From Vibrio sp. 14G-20 (lineage in GTDB: Bacteria; Pseudomonadota; Gammaproteobacteria; Enterobacterales; Vibrionaceae), in NCBI RefSeq assembly GCF_026241515.1, contig NZ_JAPHPW010000009.1:152262-216261 (forward strand): a stretch of DNA of 64,000 nucleotides. Direction: 5' to 3'. The notes beneath the pieces were generated by a model that was given only the letters and a program-made list of their open reading frames with translations, searched no databases and was not told the origin of the DNA. This document shows positions 54,750 through 62,237 of this stretch, piece by piece; within the stretch, counting starts at the first letter, position 1, and every line of letters starts with the position of its first letter. A program made the position numbers and the translations under genes.

Positions 54750-55268
54750 GAAGTAAGAAACACACGAACCTTCGGCTTCACCCTCGCAATTGCGGGCGCC
54801 GTGATGATTGGTATTACGATCGTCGTTTCGGGTTCATTTTCTTCAGGTAATTGGATAGGCGATGCGTTGGCTGTGTTCGCAGTGATCTGCCTTTCAATGA
54901 TGTTTACCTTGCTGCGTAAATATCAAGACGTCAGCCGATTGGCGAGTGTTGGCCTAGGTGGTTTGTTGCTCGCGGTTGTGATGTTTTTCTTTGCAACGCC
55001 GTCAAGCTACAGCGTTGAAACGTGGTTAATCATGGGCATGATGGGCTTGTTTACGGCTCCTGTTGGCCGAGTGTTATCTATGGTCGCAACGCGCCACATT
55101 ACCGCACCAGAAGTATCAATGACTCTGATGTTAGAAACCGTCTTAGCGCCAGTTTGGGCGTTTATCTTCTTCACCGAAATTCCGCCTTTGACCAGTATTG
55201 TCGGCGGTGTGGTGATCTTGATTACCATCTTCATCTACACCTTAGTGACGATGAAAAACCAAGAATAA
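54750..55268 (+). pseudogene. EamA/DMT transporter, 5'-truncated
   Basis: The readable protein starts within EVRNTRTFGFTLAIAGAVMI and continues through the second EamA repeat (FTEIPPLTSIVGGVVILITI) to the stop at 55268. Only the last five or so helices of a ten-helix transporter remain. The frame is open upstream into the antisense of the tetR gene with no transporter similarity. The only start is GTG 54801, with no ribosome-binding site. I read it as the stump left by a deletion that also removed the space in front of tetR. Confidence 0.75.
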
Positions 55269-55303
55269 TTAAGAACTAATAAAGAGACTAATAGGAGCTA
55301 AAT

Positions 55304-55705
55304 ATGTCTGCTGAACTGAAATTTATTGGCCGAATTGCCACGCCTTATCACTTGGTTTCAGAGTGCCCGAATAATATCCAACCGGACAACGGCCCGATCT
55401 GTGAAATCATCTTAGATGACGTTTACCAACAAGGTTTGCTAGGCCTAAACAGTAGCGAGCACATCTTGATCTTGTATTGGTTAGAAGGCGCAAAACGAGA
55501 CGAACTGATACAAAGCTGGGATGAAGAGACGCCGACCAAAGGCACCTTTGCACTGCGCTCACCACACCGACCAAACCCAATCGGTGCAGCCGTGCTACCG
55601 ATTGAAAAAATAGAGAATGGCACCGTAACCGTGAGAGGTTTAGATTGCTTGAACAACACACCACTATTGGATATCAAGCCTGCGATCTATAAAGAGAAAG
55701 GATAA
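55304..55705 (+). CDS. TrmO/TsaA-family tRNA methyltransferase, short form
   Basis: 133 residues of the UPF0066/TrmO N-terminal domain. The signature FALRSPHRPNPIGAAVL is present, with LKFIGRIATPYHLVSECPNN at the start and LDCLNNTPLLDIKPA at the end. E. coli TrmO, which N6-methylates t6A37 of tRNA-Thr using SAM, is about 235 residues. This protein has only the catalytic barrel, as in archaeal members, so the tRNA target may differ. It lies 35 bases after the truncated transporter. Confidence 0.87.
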   Translation: MSAELKFIGRIATPYHLVSECPNNIQPDNGPICEIILDDVYQQGLLGLNSSEHILILYWLEGAKRDELIQSWDEETPTKGTFALRSPHRPNPIGAAVLPIEKIENGTVTVRGLDCLNNTPLLDIKPAIYKEKG

Positions 55706-55762
55706 GCAAGAAATTGGTCTTCCTAAACCAAGAGCGAGCTGTGCGTTAGCGAAAGGAAGACA

Positions 55763-56464
55763 TTACGCATACTTGATGAAAGCTTGGCTTAACTGCTGAA
55801 AGAGTGAGTCTACGTTGGGAAGGCTCGTCAAATGTGCGGACAACAGTGTATGAACCTGCGCATCCACCACGGTTGGATTCCCGCAAACTTGATTATAAAA
55901 ATTCACTGGCGCAACGATGTTCTCTAAGTCGGCATCTAACAAGATACAAGCTTGCGAAAGTACAATTTGGCCGCCCCCTTGTTTAAGCAATACACGTTGC
56001 GCAGTACCCACTATTTTTTGTTTATTGATATTGAGGTTGTAGTCACCATCACAATAAGAACCGGGGGTGGCGTGTACATCCACATCGATGCCCAATTCTT
56101 TGAAAAACAGGGTTAATACATTGCACAGATGTCGATACGCTTTTTGGATATTGTAGGCTTCATCGCGAGGCCAATGGTAAATGTGCGATAAGTTAATGAT
56201 CCCCGGTAGTTGAGGTACGGGAGCGCCACCTGTTTTACGTGAGGTGAGTTGCCAGCCTTGTGCCGCGAGTTGTTTTCTAGACTCTACCGTCACTGGCCAC
56301 TTTTTACCTGCGGGCAAAACGAGTGTTGGCGTTTTTGCTTGCCAAAGCATTAAGGCTTGCCCAATCTCACCCGCCTGTATTTGCTGCAATAACTCAGCTT
56401 CTTTTTCAAACGCACGATCAACATCAATGTGCGGGTAACGTACGAGTTTATTCGTTAACTTCAA
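55763..56464 (-). CDS. Lipoate-protein ligase A family protein
   Basis: 233 residues from a TTG at 56464 that has AGGA seven bases upstream. A frame extending to 56557 gives an implausible N-terminus without a ribosome-binding site. BPL/LplA fold with YPHIDVDRAFEKEAELLQQI, LVLPAGKKWPVTVESRKQLA, SRKTGGAPVPQLPGIINLSH (RRxGGG-like loop) and NINKQKIVGTAQRVLLKQGG (catalytic Lys region). It could attach lipoate or octanoate to lipoyl domains; it is not a close LplA. It is the last chromosomal-looking gene before the cassette array. Confidence 0.82.
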   Translation of the reverse strand: MKLTNKLVRYPHIDVDRAFEKEAELLQQIQAGEIGQALMLWQAKTPTLVLPAGKKWPVTVESRKQLAAQGWQLTSRKTGGAPVPQLPGIINLSHIYHWPRDEAYNIQKAYRHLCNVLTLFFKELGIDVDVHATPGSYCDGDYNLNINKQKIVGTAQRVLLKQGGGQIVLSQACILLDADLENIVAPVNFYNQVCGNPTVVDAQVHTLLSAHLTSLPNVDSLFQQLSQAFIKYA

Positions 56465-56648
56465 TGCACTTTCCTCTACAGATTGTGGTGACTTAGTATT
56501 TAGCGTTCTGGGATGGTTGATGATAGACCGGACTATATAGGATAGAAACAGCGCCAAAATTTAGTTATTGATGTCATAGTTGCTTGTCAGTTGCCCATCT
56601 CAAAGCCTAGTGCTAACATTTGTACACACATCAACAAAGGAATAAATC

Positions 56649-56933
56649 ATGGACACTAGAATTCAATTTCGTGTTGATGAGGAAACAAAACGCCTAGCTC
56701 AACAAATGGCTGAGAGCCAAGGTCGCACTCTGAGTGACGCATGCCGTGAGCTTACTGAGCAACTCGCCGAACAACAACGCAAAGCATTATCTCACGATGC
56801 ATGGCTAACTGAACAAGTAAACCTAGCATTTGAGAAGTTTGACTCAGGAACATCCGTTTTCGTTGAACACCAAACTGCTAAATCTCGAATGGAAGAACGC
56901 AAAGCCAGAATCCGTAATCGAGGTAAGCAATGA
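56649..56933 (+). CDS. RelB/DinJ-family antitoxin
   Basis: 94 residues. The N-terminal ribbon-helix-helix DNA-binding part MDTRIQFRVDEETKRLAQQM with SDACRELTEQLAEQQ is DinJ/RelB-like, followed by a flexible, basic C-terminus that should wrap the toxin. AAAGGA precedes the ATG. It overlaps the toxin gene by four bases (ATGA), the standard order antitoxin-toxin. It lies between the lplA-like gene and the last attC and is read against the cassette direction. Confidence 0.88.
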   Translation: MDTRIQFRVDEETKRLAQQMAESQGRTLSDACRELTEQLAEQQRKALSHDAWLTEQVNLAFEKFDSGTSVFVEHQTAKSRMEERKARIRNRGKQ

Positions 56934-57208
56934 TTTTATGGGAAGAAGAATCACTCAATGATCGTGAAAGGATCTTTGAGTTTATCTATGACTTCAACCC
57001 TGATGCGGCAGAGAACGCTGACAACCTCATTGAAACAAAAGTAGAAAACTTGCTTGAGCAACCTTTAATGGGTGTACAGAGAGACGGCATTTGTGGACGA
57101 TTACTTATAATTCCTGAGATTTCGATGATTGTCTCTTACTGGGTCGAGGGCGATATCATCCGAGTTATGCGTGTACTCCACCAGAAACAAAAATTCCCTA
57201 CGGATTGA
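56930..57208 (+). CDS. RelE/ParE-family toxin
   Basis: 92 residues. The RelE/ParE fold is indicated by EEESLNDRERIFEFIYDFNP, the QPLMGVQRDGICGRLLIIPE centre and the C-terminal IIRVMRVLHQKQKFP strand with conserved Arg and His. It probably cleaves mRNA at the ribosome or inhibits gyrase; sequence alone does not settle which. It pairs with the antitoxin through an ATGA overlap. TA modules are frequent stabilising cassettes of Vibrio integrons. Confidence 0.87.
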   Translation: MILWEEESLNDRERIFEFIYDFNPDAAENADNLIETKVENLLEQPLMGVQRDGICGRLLIIPEISMIVSYWVEGDIIRVMRVLHQKQKFPTD

Positions 57209-57228
57209 TCACTTCCTCTGGGGAACTA

Positions 57229-57349
57229 GCCGCGTTAAGTAGTGAGCAACGCCACCACTGAACCTAACCATACCACCTTAAACACAAAACCCAACGATAG
57301 CACTAAAAATGCCAAGCGTTGGGAATCTGTCTTAAACGCTTTGTTAAAT
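57229..57349 (-). other. attC site, last in the array
   Basis: On the minus strand it starts with the core ATTTAAC (57343-57349 on plus as GTTAAAT), continues AAAGCG and runs through a VCR-like palindromic body with CCCAACGCTTGGCA to CTTAACGCGGC. The far end lacks a clean GTTRRRY: the plus strand reads GGGGAACTA before GCCGCG. That fits an array terminus. The PhzF stop codon lies inside the core site. Confidence 0.8.
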
Positions 57350-58108
57350 TGCTTTTTTCCGTAGCTTTGCATTTGCTAATAACACGATTGAGCCACCTAA
57401 AATACGCCTTACGCCAAAATAGCCACCTGACGACGAAAGTTGGTGTACCTGAAGTGAATCTGAGTCAAGCCTGTCAAACCAGTATGGAGCTAAAGAGCAT
57501 TGAGCAGAGCCTGTCGCTAGATCTTCAGATATACCAATTTTGGGCGCAAAATATCTTAATACGTACCCATTTTCGCCATTTGCTGCAGTCACGATTAAAG
57601 CATGGTAATTACCAAGCTGTTTAAAGCGCATATCATCAGGCTTAAAATCTTTTACAGATTCTATTGAGGGCAAGACTATAACTAAGTCTCGAGTTAAAAA
57701 TACGTCAATAGCATCAACTGCCAAATCCGCTATTTCTGGCGGAACGACACATGTTTCACCTTTCCAGCTTGGCACCTCAAGAGTATACGCACCGTTCTTT
57801 TTGGCAATTGAGACTTCTCCGTATTTGCTATTGAAAAGTACACAATCGAGTTTGTACTTAGAGATGATTGCAGCACCAGCCCCTAAGCTACCATGCCCAC
57901 ACAGGTTAATTTCCCCATCCAGCGCAAACCAACGAATGTGAAACTGTCCATTAATTTTGATGACAAAAGAGGTAACTGGAAGCCCTGCTTCACAAGTTAT
58001 TTTCTGTAACTCTTCATCAGAAAGCCAACTATCAAGCTCTAATACACCACAAGGGTTACCAGAAGCCGACTCACCACCAAACACATCATATGTTTCTAAT
58101 TTGATAAT
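57344..58108 (-). CDS. PhzF-family isomerase/epimerase, integron cassette
   Basis: 254 residues if it starts at an ATT codon (58106-58108), which has GAGG seven bases upstream. The first ordinary start is GTG 58084, which would cut off IKLETYD and begin inside the conserved DVFGGESASGNPCGV. Family landmarks: NLCGHGSLGAGAAII, then FAPKIGISEDLATGSAQCSL. The PhzF family has a diaminopimelate-epimerase fold and isomerises small acids; the substrate is not known. The TAA stop is within attC, as in many cassettes. IS1111-type element #1 sits 25 bases upstream. Confidence 0.85.
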   Translation of the reverse strand: MIKLETYDVFGGESASGNPCGVLELDSWLSDEELQKITCEAGLPVTSFVIKINGQFHIRWFALDGEINLCGHGSLGAGAAIISKYKLDCVLFNSKYGEVSIAKKNGAYTLEVPSWKGETCVVPPEIADLAVDAIDVFLTRDLVIVLPSIESVKDFKPDDMRFKQLGNYHALIVTAANGENGYVLRYFAPKIGISEDLATGSAQCSLAPYWFDRLDSDSLQVHQLSSSGGYFGVRRILGGSIVLLANAKLRKKAI

Positions 58109-58202
58109 TCACCACCCTCGATTGCAATTTAACGAATGACATGGATTCCCCCTCCCGAGGATCTGCCACACTTATGTGGTACTTAAATGCATCGGAGGCA
58201 CC

Positions 58203-59228
58203 ATGTCTGATTATTCTTATTTCTGCGGTATCGACCTAGCTAAAAACCACTTTAGTCTTCATGCCGTAGACCAAAATGGAAAGGTCATACTTCATAAGTC
58301 AGTAACCCGCTCTAAACTACTGACTACAATAGCAAATATGCCACTCATGCGTATAGGCGTTGAAGCGTGTGGTGGTGCACATTATTGGGCAAGAACACTC
58401 AATAAACTGGGTCACGACACCCGTATTATGGCCGTTAAATACGTAATTCCTTATCGAACCAAGGGAAAGAACGACCTTAATGATGCTGTTGCTATCTGCG
58501 AAGCTGTTCAGCGACCATCCACTCGCTTTGTGCCCGTAAAATCACCCGGGCAACAAGCCATCCTATCGGTACATAGAATGAGAGAGCATTGGGTTCGTGA
58601 ACGCACCGCGCTTATGAATCGCATGCGTGCCCTACTTTCTGAGTTCGGGTTGATCATTCCTGTTGGCTGCTCTTCGTTAATGAAGCACGTTCCCTTAATG
58701 CTGGAAGACGCAGAAAATGAGCTGCCACACCTCGCAAGAACAATGATTGCCGATGCTTATCACCACCTTGGAGAATTGAATCAACGTATCGCCGATACTG
58801 AGCAAGTCTTCGATTCTTTTGCTAAGGTCAGCGCTAATGTTCAACGAGTGATGAAGGTTCGAGGTATCGGGCCGCAAACTGCAACAGCGATACTTGCTTC
58901 GATAGGTAATGGCTCTCAATTTGATAAAAGTCGCGATTTCTCTGCTTGGCTAGGCTTAGTACCAAAGCAATATTAGACAGGAGGAAAGCCTCGCTTAGGC
59001 CGGATAACCAAACACGGCGACAAATACTTACGAAAACTATTAGTTCACGGCGCAAGGACCGTGATTGCCAACCTTGGCGACAAGCAAGATAAGTTAAGTC
59101 AGTGGTGTCGCGGCGTTTTAGAACGAAGAGGAATGAACCGAGCGATAGTGGCACTTGCTGCGAAGAACGCACGAATTATATGGTCGCTTTTACACAATCA
59201 AACCGAATATGAAAACTATGCTGCTTAA
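58203..59228 (+). pseudogene. IS110/IS1111 transposase with internal TAG
   Basis: A 341-residue DEDD-type recombinase: GIDLAKNHFSLHAV, RIGVEACGGAHYWARTL, then the N-terminal RuvC-like acidic triad ending with KGKNDLNDAVAICEA. The C-terminal transposase_20 domain carries VRGIGPQTATAILASIGN. At 58974-58976 a TAG replaces the TCC (Ser) found in copy #3, interrupting the protein at residue 258, just before the TGGKPRLGRI segment that holds the catalytic Ser region of these enzymes. The copy is probably inactive unless complemented by #3. Confidence 0.9.
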
Positions 59229-59478
59229 GTAGAAACCTAAGCAGCATAAAGAGTTAAACCCACCGGGTCATTGCAGACGCTAATGATGGAGATAGGTTAA
59301 GACCACTTGCGGAGAGCCTGTTAATGCGGCGGACACACTAGATGTCATCTAACGAATAAGGCACCGCAGTCGCGCAAGTCATCAGGGCCACGACGTATGC
59401 GAATCGTCGATAAGTAGGCCGAATGTAGAGCGGCAGTCCAAAACCCATCAACGTAAGTTTAGCGGATGTTTGACAACC
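59229..59478 (+). ncRNA. Putative seekRNA/bridge-RNA region of IS element #1
   Basis: Non-coding 250 bases between transposase and right end, where IS1111-type elements are reported to encode a guide RNA. TTAATGCGGC at 59321-59330 matches, with one G-T-type difference, the reverse complement of the right flank GCCGCGTTAA (59494-59503). TAACGAAT at 59350-59357 equals the left junction TAAC-GAAT. CCGAATGTAGAGC at 59419-59431 is shared exactly with element #2. Exact RNA ends cannot be set from sequence. Confidence 0.6.
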
Positions 59479-59493
59479 GGGGGAATCCATGTA

Positions 59494-59614
59494 GCCGCGT
59501 TAAGTAGTGAGCAACGCAATCAGTGAACCTAAACCATTGCACCGTAAACACAAAACCCAACCGTGGACTGAGAATGCCACGCGTTGGGAATCTGTCTTAA
59601 ACGCTTTGTTATAA
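59494..59614 (-). other. attC site (carries IS element #1 at its 3' end)
   Basis: On the minus strand: TTATAAC (59608-59614 on plus), AAAGCGTTTAAGACAG, then CCCAACGCGTGGCA as in V. cholerae repeats, ending CTTAACGCGGC at 59494. Its final core GTTAAA is now at 58131-58133 and leftwards, beyond IS element #1. Confidence 0.85.
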
Positions 59615-59625
59615 CACTTGTAGAG

Positions 59626-60090
59626 CTACATTGATGTGCATGTTCCTTTAATCGCCATATCTGTTTTTAGAACTTCTGCCTTACCTTTTGCCTCATCAAC
59701 AAGCTCCACATTAGCACCTCCAACGAAAGCGCCCATCTTTATGTATTGATTGACAAAATATAACCGACCTTCTTCAGTTAGTATCGTTAACTCATTTGCG
59801 GAAAACTCTGATTCTGTACCAACAATATGAGTTTTGTTTCCTTCAACCTCATGATAAAAGAATACCCCTGGAGCACTTTCGCCTATACATTCATTATCAA
59901 TATAGATATCTTTTTTAAGGGCTCCTCCTACAGGAGAATCCGTCCTATAAACATAAACGCCTGCATTACCATTTTCTGGAGATTCAAATTTTTTAGCTTG
60001 ATTCGATTTTTCTGCATCTACAGTTGGAACAGAAGCACAACCCGACAAAATTGAAAGAACGATTGATGATAATATTACTTTATTTTTCAT
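59626..60090 (-). CDS. DUF2846-like lipoprotein, integron cassette
   Basis: 154 residues. Lipobox LSGC after a good signal peptide. The mature part (NAGVYVYRTDSPVGGALKKD, IYIDNECIGESAPGVFFYHE, EGRLYFVNQYI) matches the DUF2846 pattern of small envelope lipoproteins. Function unknown. A cassette with attC immediately downstream (12 bases) and IS element #2 inserted upstream, about 80 bases before its ATG, within the preceding attC. Confidence 0.82.
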   Translation of the reverse strand: MKNKVILSSIVLSILSGCASVPTVDAEKSNQAKKFESPENGNAGVYVYRTDSPVGGALKKDIYIDNECIGESAPGVFFYHEVEGNKTHIVGTESEFSANELTILTEEGRLYFVNQYIKMGAFVGGANVELVDEAKGKAEVLKTDMAIKGTCTSM

Positions 60091-60245
60091 TATGTTAACC
60101 TAGCATTGATTGAAGGGATGAATTCTATATTACCTTATTGACTCGATCAATTAATGAAGTGTTATAACGAATGATATGGACTCCCTCTACCTGACACTCT
60201 GCGTGCCATACTTACTAAGTACACACTGAAGAACTGGAGGTTACT

Positions 60246-61274
60246 ATGTCCACCATTCAAACTATTGGCGTTGACCTCGCCAAGAATGTGTTCAGTATTC
60301 ACGGCGTTGATGCATATGGCAAGTGCGTCCTACGCAAAACTGTCAAAAGAAACAAACTCTTAGAAACATTCGCGAAGTTACCGCCCTGCCTCATCGGTAT
60401 GGAGGCGTGCTCTGGCGCACACCACTGGGCGAGAGAGCTACTGAAACTCGGTCATAACCCAAAAATTATGGCGTCCAAATTCGTTATTCCATATAGACAA
60501 AATGAGAAGAATGATGCCAATGACGCAGAGGCTATCTGTGAAGCGGTATCTAGACCCAAAACACGATTTGTCTCTATCAAAAGTGAAGAGCAACAAGCTA
60601 TGCTTTGCCTGCATCGTATTCGGCAGGGGCTAATTAAAACAAGAACAGCGACCATTAACCAACTCAGAGGTTTGCTTTCCGAATTTGGCATTGTGATGCC
60701 GCAGGGTCGCTACTCGGCTCAAAACACCATTGGTAGCGTTCTTGAAGATGCAGAAAATGGTTTGCCTATACTCGCTCGAGAGCTACTTCAAGATCTATCG
60801 AACAAGATTCAAAACCTTAACCTAGAAGTATTGCACTATGATCGCAGAGTCTCTGCTTTAGTTCGTGAGATGGCTTCAGCCAAAGCCCTCATGGATATTC
60901 CAGGTGTCGGTGAACACAGTGCAAGTGCCATTGTCGCGACCGTCAATGACGCCAAACAATTTGGCTCTAGCCGCCAATTTGCCGCTTGGATAGGGTTGGT
61001 GCCAAGACAATACTCAACAGGTGGTCATGTTCATCTTGGTCGCATCAGCAAAAGAGGCGAAAAACATATTCGCACTCTACTTATTCATGGCACAAGAGCC
61101 GTTATTGCACGATGTAAAGAGAAAACCGATCGCAACAGTATTTGGTTAAATCAACTCGTTGAACGACGAGGTTATAAACGAGCAGCTGTCGCCCTAGCAG
61201 CAAAAAACGCTCGTATAATATGGGCATTATTAACAACAGGAAAAGAGTACAAGATTAATTATGTAAACGGTTAA
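60246..61274 (+). CDS. IS110/IS1111 transposase, intact
   Basis: 342 residues. DEDD catalytic residues are in GVDLAKNVFSIHGV, LIGMEACSGAHHWARELLK and EKNDANDAEAICEAVSRP. The C-terminal domain has DIPGVGEHSASAIVATVNDA followed by RQYSTGGHVHLGRISKRGEK, with the Ser used as nucleophile by IS110-type recombinases. No stop or frameshift, so it is likely active. GGAGG precedes the ATG at 60246. Confidence 0.94.
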   Translation: MSTIQTIGVDLAKNVFSIHGVDAYGKCVLRKTVKRNKLLETFAKLPPCLIGMEACSGAHHWARELLKLGHNPKIMASKFVIPYRQNEKNDANDAEAICEAVSRPKTRFVSIKSEEQQAMLCLHRIRQGLIKTRTATINQLRGLLSEFGIVMPQGRYSAQNTIGSVLEDAENGLPILARELLQDLSNKIQNLNLEVLHYDRRVSALVREMASAKALMDIPGVGEHSASAIVATVNDAKQFGSSRQFAAWIGLVPRQYSTGGHVHLGRISKRGEKHIRTLLIHGTRAVIARCKEKTDRNSIWLNQLVERRGYKRAAVALAAKNARIIWALLTTGKEYKINYVNG

Positions 61275-61484
61275 CACTCACCGAGTCAAAGCAATAGCAA
61301 ATGATGACAATACGACCAGACCGAGATGCCTAAACCTGTTTAATTGGGAAGTAATAAATACTGTTTAACGAATGAGGCAGGCATCAAGCGAATATCATCA
61401 AGGTGACGGAACGAATCCGATTAAACACCGAATGTAGAGCTGCTGTCCGATCCACTGTTGTCAGCGGGAGTTATTGTTGACAAA
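61275..61484 (+). ncRNA. Putative seekRNA/bridge-RNA region of IS element #2
   Basis: 210 non-coding bases after the transposase. TTAATTGGG at 61340-61348 is the exact reverse complement of part of this element's own right flank, GCCCAATTAA (61501-61510). TAACGAATGA at 61366-61375 equals the left junction (TAAC plus GAATGA, 60165-60174). The two segments are spaced 26 bases here and 29 in element #1. CCGAATGTAGAGC recurs at 61428-61440. Confidence 0.65.
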
Positions 61485-61500
61485 AGAGGGAGTCCATGTA

Positions 61501-61621
61501 GCCCAATTAAGGTGCGACAACGCTGTAACACCTAAACTAAACCATTGCACCGTAAACACAAAATTCAATTCGAAGTGAAGCCGCCACGCGTTGGGAGTCA
61601 CTCTTAAATTGCTTGTTAGCT
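61501..61621 (-). other. attC site (carries IS element #2 at its 3' end)
   Basis: On the minus strand AGCTAAC (61615-61621 on plus), AAGCAATTTAAGAGTGAC, then CCAACGCGTGGCG, a TGTGTTTACGGTGCAATGG body and CTTAATTGGGC at 61501. Similar in body to the attC at 59494-59614 but with a different outer arm. Confidence 0.85.
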
Positions 61622-61628
61622 TAAAAAC

Positions 61629-62099
61629 TTACCACACACGCAAAGCTTCATGCGTTTTCATAACCAATTTATCGATATATTCAGAATAACTTTCCGCAAA
61701 GAAAATTGTATTTTCTCCTGAACAATTAACCTTACTAGCTTGTAACGCACTTTTTCTCAGTTGTTCAGCTAAATCGAGATCTGATTTTAGTTTGTAAATA
61801 GTCGTTAACTCAGCAGAAGACAAAGCACTCAAAACTTCGTGAGGCAAGTAATTGAAATTAAAAACTGGATTTTCGGCAATCACCATTTTCGCTAAAGCTT
61901 GTTGATGTAGAATAGCGTTTTCATTAATGTTGACCAACTGCGATCTCAATAGCTTCTTGGCATTTCGGTTATTCTCTATGTCATTTTGCTTCTTCTGATA
62001 GCTAGGTAAAAATAACGCGACTAAGACTGCAAAAGTGGTAGCGATTGCAGCTAACCATGTGCCTAACATACTCCAATAAGAAACGTCCTCTACACTCAT
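61629..62099 (-). CDS. Small membrane protein of unknown function, integron cassette
   Basis: 156 residues. One N-terminal membrane helix (YWSMLGTWLAAIATTFAVLV), then a soluble, mostly helical part with charged stretches (KKQNDIENNRNAKKLLRSQL). I do not recognise a family; similar one-helix proteins are common among integron cassettes. ATG 62099 follows AAGGAG at a good distance. Its stop lies eight bases before the attC at 61501-61621. Confidence 0.72.
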   Translation of the reverse strand: MSVEDVSYWSMLGTWLAAIATTFAVLVALFLPSYQKKQNDIENNRNAKKLLRSQLVNINENAILHQQALAKMVIAENPVFNFNYLPHEVLSALSSAELTTIYKLKSDLDLAEQLRKSALQASKVNCSGENTIFFAESYSEYIDKLVMKTHEALRVW

Positions 62100-62112
62100 T
62101 TTTTCTCCTTTA

Positions 62113-62237
62113 AGCTAACGCCTGCATAACACGTTTGCTACCATACAGATTAAGCCCAAATTTACCACTTAATACGATAAACCCAAAGAAATCTAGAATG
62201 CCGAATGTAGCAAATCGTGTTGATGCGATTGTTAGGC
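62113..62237 (-). other. Complete attC site, uninterrupted
   Basis: 125 bp bounded by AGCTAAC (62113-62119) and GTTAGGC (62231-62237). On the minus strand it runs GCCTAACAATCGCATCAACA to TGCAGGCGTTAGCT with partly complementary arms. It is the only site in the window with both core sites intact. Confidence 0.85.

Larger units (their letters stand above)
58134..59493 (+). mobile_element. IS1111-group element #1 (IS110 family) in attC
   Basis: 1360 bp. Subterminal inverted repeats ATGGATTCCCCC (58141-58152) and GGGGGAATCCAT (59479-59490) are perfect, lying 7 bp and 3 bp inside the ends (GAATGAC and GTA), the known IS1111 end geometry. Removing the element restores an attC: TTTAAC joined to GCCGCGTTAAG. 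No target duplication. Nearly identical to element #3 (62941 onward). The transposase has an in-frame amber codon. Confidence 0.9.
60169..61500 (+). mobile_element. IS1111-group element #2 (IS110 family) in attC
   Basis: 1332 bp. Perfect 13-bp subterminal repeats ATGGACTCCCTCT (60176-60188) and AGAGGGAGTCCAT (61485-61497), again 7 and 3 bp from the ends (GAATGAT and GTA). Removing it joins TATAAC to GCCCAATTAAGG, restoring an attC. A different element from #1 and #3, with clearly diverged sequence, but the same end geometry and insertion point. Confidence 0.92.

Noticed and set aside
55407..55677. Long minus-strand reading frames within the trmO-like gene
   Set aside because: They are antisense shadows of the conserved UPF0066 domain, low in Asp/Glu and rich in Ser/Arg/Cys.
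57221..57235. GGGGAACTA next to the last attC as a remnant of an excised IS1111 right end
   Set aside because: It resembles GGGGGAATCCATGTA only loosely, and IS1111 elements are not known to leave footprints. Chance or simple decay of the terminal core site is enough.
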